From contig JAQGDQ010001614.1 of NCBI GenBank assembly GCA_030141605.1, forward strand, positions 7,501 through 32,489: 24,989 nt of DNA. Reading direction: 5' to 3'. This DNA is from Tubiluchus corallicola. Lineage: Eukaryota > Priapulida > Priapulimorpha > Priapulimorphida > Tubiluchidae. Position numbers and translations under genes: made by a program. Below the pieces are notes generated by a model, which was given only the letters and a program-made list of their open reading frames with translations, was not told the origin of the DNA and made no database searches. Numbering within the stretch: position 1 is the first letter of the stretch; each line of letters starts with the position of its first letter. Below, piece after piece: positions 17,920 to 24,989 of this stretch.

Positions 17920-18051
17920 CTATTTCAGTGTTACCATTGACTAGTTTAGCATTCGGATGCTGTTGTTTTAACTGTAATACTTGATGTAGGTTTGTAGGCT
18001 GATACCAGCTGATTGACGGTCCATTAAAAACCAACGTGTCTTTAAAATTAG
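17920..18051 (-). CDS. XDH: XDH exon e: FAD domain start
   Basis: Forty-three codons between split codons. SWYQPTNLHQVLQLK followed by HPNAKLVNGNTEIG is the first FAD-binding loop of the vanillyl-alcohol-oxidase-type flavin domain; the KLVxGNTEIG motif is diagnostic. The acceptor is TAGTTTTCAG and the donor is ATAG followed by GTAAGT. A dispersed repeat copy (18101-18512) begins only about 50 bp upstream of the acceptor, so the branch region lies next to it. The 3.9-kb intron that follows holds a retrotransposon. Confidence 0.95.
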
Positions 18052-18100
18052 CTGAAAACTATAAAATACCAATAAAAATTAAAGAACAAGTCAATAAAAT

Positions 18101-18512
18101 TAAAGGACAAGTACCTGAAGTAGGTTTCAGAAAAATCGCCTTAAAAATTATATTACTTTACAGCAGTTTTATGCGTATATCATACTCGCGTTGAAAGGAA
18201 CTTTTGTTTGTTTTCATTTCAAATCTCCCTCAGTACTGCTCCGACCGTGCCATAACCAGATGTTATACACGCACAACGTAAATCAGGGGCAGAAAAGGAA
18301 ATGTTAAACTATGTCCCAAAAACTTTCCATGCAAATCTATATTACTTAGAATTTCTAGACTTATGTAACTAGAAATAATAATTTAAAATGTTTTTGAAAA
18401 TTGGTAAAATGTAGCGGACTAACCATCCAGGGTGCGCCACTCACTAAGCAAAAAAGTATTTTTAATCTTATTCATACAGTAATTTAAAATTTTACTTAGT
18501 AAGTGATCTGTG
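18101..18512. repeat. About 420-bp dispersed repeat, copy 2
   Basis: Same family and orientation as 5826-6252. It begins 50 bp upstream (in gene sense) of the acceptor of exon e, so it borders the branch-point region. Confidence 0.8.
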
Positions 18513-19416
18513 CGTTACGAATGCTCTGATTGTTTTTGCAGTCCTGCATGCAAAAAGGCAGTACGTAAGTGGTATAAAATTTCAAGACGAATTTTTTAAG
18601 CTTTATGTAAGGGGAGAATTTTCTAGTGCTTTAATAAATTAGAAAACTTGGTGAAATTTAAATCCCGATTTAAAAATTTGAGAAGATATGTGTCCGATTA
18701 CACGAAAAGGTAATGTCATTAGTGTTAATATAAAAGACGCATTGCTTGCTAATGATTCTAAAGACGACTCTGTTAATTTTAAAGGAAAGATCAACTCTTC
18801 TAGGAAGTCGGGCTTGTTTTAATGTTCGTGAAAAATGTTAGAAGGATTTAGTAACAAAACTGCAATAAGCGCCTCAAAGTCTCGTGTAATTAGTAAATCA
18901 CTTTAATGTCGCGATCACTTCATGCTTGGACGCTCCCATTTTCAATGCCCATTGTTCTTCCAATGACGTCATTCGTCTTGAAGAAAAGTAGCACCCTGTC
19001 AATCTTTATCAAAAATATAACACATTTTAGATGGCTATTTTTTTATATTTTCGGGTGAACTTTAAGTAAGTTTGAATTAGTGTAACCAACCCGCTTGTGA
19101 AAACACGAAGTCTCCCTGTTACGTCATGATTTTCAAGTGAATGGCGGCAACCATCACGTCTGAAAATTTCTATTCAGAGGTAATTTATTTTAAATTTATG
19201 CTTTATACAAAGTTCTTTGTCATATTTTTCTAAGTTTAAGTGATAACAGTAACATTAACCCAACATACTGAGTGACTTGTTCTTTCCTTTAAAGAATCAT
19301 ACAATTTTATTTTGTATAAATAAATAAACAGTTTCCTTTTTTTGATTTTCCATCAAAAAACAAACTACTGTCACATTACCAATTTTACTTTCACTTTATC
19401 TAAGATTGTCTAACAA
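18513..19416. other. Intronic sequence, nothing recognised
   Basis: AT-rich part of the intron between exons d and e. No ORF with a recognisable domain, RNA gene or repeat was seen on either strand. Confidence 0.5.
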
Positions 19417-19692
19417 CAGACATTTTTATGGCAAATTTAAAGTGTGCCAAACATGTTGTTGTTGTTGTTGTTGTAGCTATTACTGCCGCTGTTGCTGTTG
19501 TTGTCATTATTGTTGTTGTTGTTGTTTGTTACTGCTGCTACTTTTGTTGCTGTTGCTGCTAATGTTGTTGTTGTTTTCATTGCTGCTGTTGTCATTATCG
19601 TTGTTGTTGTTGTTGTTGTTGTAGCTATTACTGCTGCTGTAGCTATTACTGCAGACAATTTTTTATGGCAAATTTAAAGTGTGCCAAACATG
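19417..19692. repeat. Triplet array bracketed by 40-bp direct repeats
   Basis: GTT/GCT triplets (19456-19651) include TTGTAGCTATTACTGC as in the arrays beside the LINE. They lie between two copies of CAGACA, TTTTTATGGCAAATTTAAAG and TGTGCCAAACATG at 19417-19455 and 19652-19692. Confidence 0.9.
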
Positions 19693-19790
19693 CGCTGAGT
19701 GAAATGCAAAACACACAAAAACTAGTATGGACATCGATAAAAAAACTTTGCTACCGTTAAATGTTTACCTAGTGTAAACGACACTCTTAC

Positions 19791-19896
19791 TTGATACAGA
19801 ATCTACGCTCACCAAAATAAGCTCTCTCGGAAAGAAAGGCTCTAATGCTGGATCGTATGGAGTAGAAAATGCCGGCTCATCGGAAGTCAGCAGTAT
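19791..19896 (-). CDS. XDH: XDH exon d: linker to FAD domain
   Basis: Thirty-five codons plus one base. PYDPALEPFFPREL corresponds to the conserved (Y/F)DPxQEPxFPPEL stretch that precedes the FAD domain in XDH. The acceptor is TTCTTGCAG. Two donors are possible: an early GTGAGC after ELIL and the GTAAGA used here. The later one is chosen because only its phase 1 joins the next exon in the frame that gives FKDTLVFNG. The added residues VSVDSVS form a variable loop. Confidence 0.9.
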
Positions 19897-20176
19897 CTGC
19901 AAGAAGTGAATGTTTATTACTGGTTTTTCTATTAGTTCCTCCAGGACCACACCATTCAAAACATGTCTTATGAGACTTATGACTTTTCTGCTACTGTATG
20001 AGGACAGACATAACTAAATGATTACAAATTAGGTACTGTTCTATTCAGGAGAATCTCTGCTATCCAATCATGGTATTTGTTTAAACATTTATAAGTGATT
20101 TAATTGGATAAAAAAGAAAAAACGCCTTTTTCAGACACTCAAACTTAGCCTATTGTTCCATACAAATATAAACAAA

Positions 20177-20178
<2 letters not shown>

Positions 20179-20226
<48 letters not shown>

Positions 20227-20440
20227 CTTTATTTAAAGACGGCTTTTGGGTCAACAATTAACAACCTACAACTACATAACAGAGACTATTATTACCCCAC
20301 TTTTACCCTAAATACCACGTCAGGCAGGGCAACAGCAGGTACCATTTTTAGTCTTTGGTATGACCCGGCCGCTGGTTCGAACTCACGACCTTCCAGACGG
20401 AAAGCAGATGCTTTTCATTACCACTAAGCTAAACCGCCTG
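20179..20440 (-). mobile_element. Full-length tRNA-derived SINE
   Basis: On the minus strand: A box TAGCTTAGTGGTAATG, anticodon-arm-like TTTCCGT (UCC, glycine-like), B box GAGTTCGAACC, then the tRNA-unrelated body starting CATACCAAAGACTAAAAATG and ending TTTAAATAAAGATTATT with an ATT triplet tail (20179-20225 on the plus strand). The anticodon stem is mispaired and no normal acceptor stem closes, so it is a SINE and not a tRNA gene. It is related to the copy at 3640-4033. Confidence 0.85.
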
Positions 20441-20474
20441 GTTTAGAACTAAAGAAAAAGACTAATTACATTGA

Positions 20475-20490
20475 ATATTATCGATAATAT
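20475..20490. other. 16-bp perfect palindrome
   Basis: ATATTATCGATAATAT reads the same on both strands. It lies between the SINE and the 22-bp array; no function is evident. Confidence 0.8.
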
Positions 20491-20498
20491 CGAGTGAC

Positions 20499-20608
20499 AA
20501 TAGGGGGTGCTGCAATCTCACATAGGGGGTGCTGCAGTCTCGCATAGGGGGTGCTGCAATCTCACATAGGGGGTGCTGCAGTCTCACATAGGGGGTGCTG
20601 CAATCTCA
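20499..20608. repeat. 22-bp tandem array (five units)
   Basis: Units of CATAGGGGGTGCTGCAATCT plus CA alternate between CAATC and CAGTC in an A-B-A-B-A order, which suggests doubling of a 44-bp pair. It ends about 40 bp before exon c's donor in plus coordinates. Confidence 0.95.
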
Positions 20609-20647
20609 CAGTACTCAGACACGAGTCACTGCACCAGCATAAGATAC

Positions 20648-20796
20648 CTTTTTAACTTTGTACTCTTCATGTCCTTTGTGAAAAGGAGGCTCAAAATCCC
20701 CGCAGTCGTTACGACAAGGTCTCTTTGGAGTTTTTTCTGCAAATGATCTGTAAGCGTCTAAAATCGGGCGATAGCCGGTGCAGCGACACAAATTAC
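20648..20796 (-). CDS. XDH: XDH exon c: second 2Fe-2S domain, second half and linker
   Basis: The exon completes the split glycine codon and continues NLCRCTGYRPILDAY, giving the last two cluster ligands (CRC). After RSFAEKTPKR the segment becomes a poorly conserved Cys- and charge-rich linker (PCRNDCGDFEPP) that joins the iron-sulfur region to the FAD domain, as is normal for the family. The acceptor is TTTTTCTAG; the donor is AAAAAG followed by GTATCTT. It ends in phase 0 after 49 codons. Confidence 0.94.
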
Positions 20797-20863
20797 CTAG
20801 AAAAAAACAACATTCCGATTCGTGTAAACATCACAAGAGCAAAAAGTATGCGTGATGACGTGT

Positions 20864-21404
20864 GCTTGCAAAGAAAAACCGTCCACAAGTTGACATAGTT
20901 AAAATTCTAGACGTTTCTTTCTAGCTACACGGTAAGACGATTATTCTAACGGAACATTCTACAATGTTCTATGTAATTCTAAAGATGCCAGCGATCTCCA
21001 CAACAGTTACCTTCTTATAAAAACATTTATAGCAGCATAATTGTGTTGCTTGAATAGTTTAATCTGAAAACAAATCAGATAATTTTATATAATTTGTTCA
21101 GTTTCATGGAGATATTTAAACCAAATTGTTCTAATTAACTTTTAACAAGTTTTTACGTAAATTACAAAATCTAATCTCTAGTCTAATTAATCTAACATCT
21201 TTAATAAACAAAGGTTCAAGATTTAAGAAACTGGATACTTGCAAACCAAAACCGTCCACAAGTCGACATAGTCAAAATTACGTGATGATATTTCAAAGTA
21301 GAATGCATCAAAAATTTAGTCAAACTTCAATTTTGTTTTTTTATAAAAAATAAATAAATTGGATTTTTATATTCTAACATCAAATTTTCAAGAAAATGTT
21401 CAAG
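20864..21404. other. Intronic sequence with a short direct repeat
   Basis: AACCGTCCACAAGT, GACATAGT and AAAATT occur at about 20876-20906 and again at 21249-21279. The rest of this part of the intron between exons b and c has nothing recognisable. Confidence 0.6.
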
Positions 21405-21881
21405 ACTAAAAATCTAATTTTATAACCCCGTACCCAGTTTTCTGGCTAGAAACTAGGACTGCAATTGTAAAAAACTTGTATTTTCAAACTCCGACAATAG
21501 CTCAAGGAAGCAGCCATTTTGCTTGGGTTTTTTCTGTTGTCAAGCCCAGATGTTCATCAGGAAGAGCCATCTACTGGATTTAAGCATAATTCAAATACGT
21601 TCCGTGCAATGTCCATAGCAACCAATAGTTGTACGGTTGCTAAGTGTTTTGTAGAACTGCTACAAAAAACAATGGCTGACTTTAAAAGTGATTTTCTCAA
21701 GATTATGTTTTTCAGTGCACAGCCTGCACCTCAACTTCAACGTGGATTATCTCAGCTTAAAAATAACATAGAGTGATGAACTTGGTATCAAAATGATCCT
21801 CATGAAATGGAGATTCAGGACATGTGAGTAACTAGAAAAGCTTAACTGCCGACTTATGGACGATTTTACCATGCAAGCAAA
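21405..21881. repeat. 477-bp dispersed repeat, copy 2
   Basis: Partner of 2369-2845, same orientation and length. An 85-residue plus-strand frame is open in this copy, but the equivalent frame in copy 1 is broken, so coding is not supported. Confidence 0.85.
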
Positions 21882-21995
21882 AATATAATCTTTCTAAGTT
21901 CTAACCACAAAAGTAAGTTACACTGATTAAATTTATGCGTTAAATTTTTCCTCTTGAAAAAATCACGGAATAAGAAAAGCTTCGGTCTTGCAAGT

Positions 21996-22405
21996 GGTAA
22001 AGTTACCTTATCATGGGTTGTTTAAATAACAGTATAGACTGGTACCTTGCAAATTCTTCTCTATATCTTCAATGTCTGGTAAAGTTACCTTATCATGGGT
22101 TGTTTAAATAACAGTATAGACTGGTACCTTGCAAATTCGTTTCTATATCTTCAATGTCTGGTAAAGTTACCTTATCATGGGTTGTTTAAACAACAGTATA
22201 GACTGGTACCTTGCAAATTCTTCTCTATATCTTCAATGTCAGGTAAACTTACCTTATCATGGGTTGTTTAAACAACAGTATAGACTGGTACCTTGCAAAT
22301 TCTTCTCTATATCTTCAATGTCAGGTAAAGTTACCTTATCATGGGTTGTTTAAACAACAGTATAGACTGGTACCTTGCAAGTTCTTCTCTATATCTTCAA
22401 TGTCA
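21996..22405. repeat. 82-bp tandem array containing the 3' edge of XDH exon b and its splice donor
   Basis: Five units start with GGTAAAGTTACC or a variant at 21996, 22078, 22160, 22242 and 22324, each exactly 82 bp. In gene sense each unit holds the last 32 bases of exon b (TGACATTGAAGATATAG, AGAAGAA, TTGCAAG), the donor GTACCAGTC and 50 bases of intron. The unit at 22324-22405 is the functional one; the other four lie in the intron. Units differ by only a few bases. Confidence 0.97.
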
Positions 22406-22500
22406 GGTACAGGTGAATTTCTCAACAAGGAATACATGGACATGACAATACCAGGAGTGCAAAATCCACATTGTGATCCGTGGGAATATGCCAGACGCTC
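22374..22500 (-). CDS. XDH: XDH exon b: second 2Fe-2S domain, first half
   Basis: The exon encodes 42 codons plus one base, starting with [20 protein letters not shown] and ending near [15 protein letters not shown] holds two cysteine ligands of the alpha-helical second 2Fe-2S cluster; CTPGIVMS is a family hallmark. The acceptor reads CTTCCAG before GAG and the donor is AAG followed by GTACCAG. The last 32 bases of this exon and the donor are the first unit of an 82-bp tandem array that continues into the intron (21996-22405), so the genuine donor is followed by four further copies of itself. The donor at 22372-22373 is chosen because it leaves phase 1, which the next exon completes as Gly-Asn-Leu-Cys. 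Confidence 0.95.
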
Positions 22501-22653
22501 CTGGAAGCATACGTACATAACCGCTTTAGTTACAAGATGCTCTGCTGTATTGGCTTGCAAGAGAATTGTCTTCTAATTTCTTATGATTAAAGTTACGACT
22601 CCATGTGTGTGTAATGCATGATCCGTAAACGCTGGGCGTATTAAAAAAACCAA

Positions 22654-24759
22654 CGGCTTCAGTCGAGCTAGCTGATTTACTGTGTGAGTCAGCTCATGTA
22701 GTGACAACTGACTCAGCTTCAGTCGAGCTAGCTGATTTACTGTGTGAGTCAGCTGATGTAGTAGCAACTGACTCAGCTTCAGCTGAGCTAGCTGATTTAC
22801 TGTGTGAGTAGTCAGCTGATGTAGTAGCAACTGTCTCAGCTTCAGACGAGCTAGCTGATTTACTCTGTGAGTCAGCTGATGTAGTAGCAACTGACTCAGC
22901 TTCAGCCGAGCTAGCTGATTTACCGTGTGAGTCAGCTGATGTAGTAGCAACTGACTCAGCTTCAGCCGAGCTAGCTGATTTACTGTGTGAGTCAGCTGAT
23001 GTAGTAGCAACTGACTCAGCTTCAGTCGAGCTAGCTGATTTACTGTGTGAGTCAGCTGATGTAGTAGCAACTGACTCAGCTTCAGTCGAGCTAGCTGATT
23101 TACTGTGTGAGTCAGCTGATGTAGTAGCAACTGACTCAGCTTCAGCCGAGCTAGCTGATTTACTGTATGAGTCAGCTGATGTAGTAACAACTGACTCAGC
23201 TTCAGCCGAGCTAGCTGATTTACTGTGTGAGTCAGCTAATGTAGTAGCAACTGACTCAGCTTCAGCCGAGCTAGCTGATTTAGTGTGTGAGTCAGCTGAT
23301 GACGTAGCAACTGACTCAGCTTCATCTGAGCTAGCTGATTTACTGTGTGAGTCAGCTGACGTAGTAACAACTGACTCCGCTTCGCCGAGCTAGCTGATTT
23401 ACTCCGTGAGTCAGCTGATGTAGTAGCAACTGACTCAGCTTCAGCCGAGCTAGCTGATTTACTGTGTGAGTCAGCTGATGTAGTAGCAACTGACTCCGCT
23501 TCAGCCGAGCTAGCTGATTTACTGTGTGAGTCAGATGATGTAGTAACAACTGACTCAGCTTCAGTCGAGCTAGTTGATTTACTGTGTGAGTCAGCTGATG
23601 TAGCAGCAACTGACTCAGCTTCAGCCGAGCTAGCTGATTTACTGTGTGAGTCAGCTCATGTAGTGACAACTGACTCCGCTTCGCCGAGCTAGCTGATTTA
23701 CTCCGTGAGTCAGCTGATGTAGTAGCAACTGACTCAGCTTCAGCCGAGCTAGCTGATTTACTGTGTGAGTCAGCTGATGTAGTAGCAACTGACTCCGCTT
23801 CAGCCGAGCTAGCTGATTTACTGTGTGAGTCAGCTCATGTAGTGACAACTGACTCAGCTTCAGTCGAGCTAGCTGATTTACTGTGTGAGTCAGCTGATGT
23901 AGTAGCAACTGACTCACAGTCAAGCTAGCTGATTTACTGTTTGAGTCAGCTGACGTAATAGCAACTGACTCAGCTTCAGCCGAGCTAGCTGATTTACTGT
24001 ATGAGTCAGCTGATGTAGTAACAACTGACTCAGCTTCAGCCGAGCTAGCTGATTTACTGTGTGAGTCAGCTAATGTAGTAGCAACTGACTCAGCTTCAGC
24101 CGAGCTAGCTGATTTAGTGTGTGAGTCAGCTGATGACGTAGCAACTGACTCAGCTTCATCTGAGCTAGCTGATTTACTGTGTGAGTCAGCTGACGTAGTA
24201 ACAACTGACTCCGCTTCGCCGAGCTAGCTGATTTACTCCGTGAGTCAGCTGATGTAGTAGCAACTGACTCAGCTTCAGCCGAGCTAGCTGATTTACTGTG
24301 TGAGTCAGCTGATGTAGTAGCAACTGACTCCGCTTCAGCCGAGCTAGCTGATTTACTGTGTGAGTCAGATGATGTAGTAACAACTGACTCAGCTTCAGTC
24401 GAGCTAGTTGATTTACTGTGTGAGTCAGCTGATGTAGCAGCAACTGACTCAGCTTCAGCCGAGCTAGCTGATTTACTGTGTGAGTCAGCTGATGACGTAG
24501 CAACTGACTCCGCTTCAGCCGAGCTAGTTGATTTACTGTGTGAGTCAGCTGATGACGTAGCAACTGACTCCGCTTCAGCCGAGCTAGTTGATTTACTGTG
24601 TGAGTCAACTGATGTAGTAGCAACTGACTCAGCTTCAGCCGAGCTAGCTGATTTACTGTTTGAATCAGCTGATGACGTAGCAACTGACTCCGCTTCAGCC
24701 GAGCTAGCTGGTTTACTGTGTGAGTCAGCTGATGTAGCAGCAACTGACTCAGCTTCAGA
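22654..24759. repeat. 60-bp minisatellite (about 35 units)
   Basis: Units read CAGCTTCAGCCGAGCTAGCT, GATTTACTGTGTGAGTCAGC and TGATGTAGTAGCAACTGACT. Because 60 is a multiple of three, several minus-strand frames stay open for up to 231 codons (Ala/Ser/Glu-rich or Leu/Gln/His-rich repeats), with no other gene feature. Some units lose one to three bases. The array fills the intron between exons a and b. Confidence 0.97.
23129..24489. repeat. Higher-order duplication in the 60-bp array
   Basis: About 525 bp (23129-23655) recur at an offset of 834 bp (23963-24489) with the same private variants in the same order (TACTGTATGAG, GTCAGCTAATG, TTAGTGTGTG, TTCATCTGAG, TTCGCCGAGC, TACTCCG, GTCAGATGATG, GTAGCAGC). 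Confidence 0.9.
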
Positions 24760-24787
24760 CTTCACTTACCAACGTTGAATATCATAC

Positions 24788-24989
24788 CTGAGCCAAATGC
24801 AGCTTTGTTTTCAAACTTCCGATGCCCTCGATGGTTGTAACAGCCGCACCATAAACAGAACATATCGGTGCAAGACAAGCATTGACGCTGAAATGTTCCA
24901 CGCTGTTGGCGTCACGGTTAAACCTGGATACCATGACGGTGCATGCTCCACATCCCCCTTCTCCACATCCCAGCTTCGTACCCGTCAAT
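24788..24989 (-). CDS. XDH: XDH exon a (partial): first 2Fe-2S domain
   Basis: The exon is cut by the right window edge; 67 full codons are visible. It carries the N-terminal ferredoxin-like cluster ligands in [10 protein letters not shown] plus the fourth ligand in VNACLAPIC, and the VTTIEGIGS motif that closes this domain. It ends in phase 0 at CAG followed by GTATGA; reading on into the intron meets a stop at once. The N-terminal about 35 residues (start codon, first beta strands) must lie in the neighbouring sequence to the right. In the folded enzyme this cluster relays electrons between the molybdenum site and FAD. Confidence 0.95.

Larger units (their letters stand above)
1607..24989 (-). 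other. XDH: Xanthine dehydrogenase gene, internal part (14 exons, both ends outside the window)
   Basis: Fourteen exons on the minus strand join in frame to about 635 codons of a molybdo-flavoenzyme. Seen in order: plant-type 2Fe-2S ferredoxin motif ([18 protein letters not shown]), second 2Fe-2S domain ([18 protein letters not shown]), FAD domain (KLVNGNTEIG, GGNIMTASPISDLN, FKQTRRRDDDIAIV, PGAPGGM) and the start of the a/b hammerhead of the Mo domain (GRPLVH, GEALYTDD). The enzyme family oxidises hypoxanthine to xanthine and xanthine to urate, passing electrons from Mo through two 2Fe-2S centres to FAD and NAD+. The acidic RRRDDD loop matches the NAD+-binding loop of XDH (REDD in mammals) and not aldehyde oxidase, so XDH is preferred. 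Family length is about 1,330 residues; roughly the first 35 residues and the C-terminal half are outside. All 13 internal introns are GT-AG with consistent phase. Confidence 0.95.

Noticed and set aside
19872-19873. Earlier donor idea in exon d at GTGAGC after ELIL (approximate position; reading downstream of PRELIL)
   Set aside because: Its phase 0 does not join the frame of exon e (FKDTLVFNG); the later GTAAGA does.
20355-20440. A functional tRNA-Gly gene
   Set aside because: A and B boxes are good, but the anticodon and acceptor stems do not pair and a SINE body follows.
20499-20608. CRISPR-like regular repeats
   Set aside because: The units are contiguous without unique spacers, and the DNA is clearly eukaryotic with spliced exons.
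21519-21776. An 85-codon plus-strand frame
   Set aside because: It lies in a dispersed repeat whose other copy (2369-2845) does not keep the frame open.
22573-23923. Minus-strand frames of Leu/Gln/His-rich 20-residue repeats
   Set aside because: Same 60-bp minisatellite in another frame; no domain and no start context.
24070-24765. A 231-codon minus-strand frame of Ala/Ser/Glu-rich 20-residue repeats
   Set aside because: It is a by-product of a 60-bp repeat whose period is a multiple of three. Other frames are also open, and it lies wholly inside an XDH intron with no other gene signal.
24768-24769. Alternative donor after exon a (TTG then GTAAGTGAAG)
   Set aside because: It matches the donor consensus better than the chosen GTATGA, but it would include an in-frame stop right after LAQ and break the join to [10 protein letters not shown].

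Overview
The window is animal DNA, most likely from a non-vertebrate metazoan. It lies inside one large, intron-rich gene on the minus strand that encodes xanthine dehydrogenase (XDH). Fourteen consecutive coding exons were found by reading the minus strand. All fully contained introns have GT-AG ends and all exon phases fit together, giving about 635 codons without a stop. They run from the first 2Fe-2S cluster (right edge, exon cut by the window end) through the second 2Fe-2S cluster and the FAD domain, to the start of the molybdenum-cofactor domain (exon at 1607-1785). The promoter, the N-terminal tip and most of the Mo-binding C-terminal half lie outside the window. The species cannot be named from the sequence; GT-AG introns, AT-rich introns, a tRNA-derived SINE, a LINE and a hAT-type MITE fit a marine or other aquatic invertebrate.

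Layout from right to left (direction of transcription): exon 1 of the window (24788-24989); an intron filled with about 35 copies of a 60-bp minisatellite; exon 2 (22374-22500), whose 3' edge and splice donor are part of a five-unit 82-bp tandem array; an intron with a 477-bp dispersed repeat; exon 3 (20648-20796); an intron with a full tRNA-derived SINE and a 22-bp array; exon 4 (19791-19896); an intron with a triplet array; exon 5 (17920-18051); a 3.9-kb intron holding a non-LTR retrotransposon on the plus strand (intact 711-codon reverse transcriptase ORF) embedded in GTT/GCT triplet arrays; exon 6 (13838-14005) followed by a relic copy of part of itself; exon 7 (13371-13447); an intron with 24-bp and about 140-bp arrays; exon 8 (12146-12239); exon 9 (10634-10743); exon 10 (8824-9008); an intron with an 80-bp array and a hammerhead-like motif; exon 11 (7176-7341); exon 12 (5573-5665); an intron with a SINE whose tRNA module is repeated four times; exon 13 (3442-3559); an intron with a hAT-type MITE; exon 14 (1607-1785); and a 44-bp array running off the left edge.

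No second host gene is supported. The only other real coding region is the retrotransposon ORF. The striking property of the locus is that most introns carry their own, different tandem array, and at least two arrays or duplications include exon edge sequence. No previously undescribed enzyme system is evident; the most unusual signals are the duplicated exon ends and splice sites, the SINE with an amplified tRNA head, and the retrotransposon sitting inside triplet repeats.
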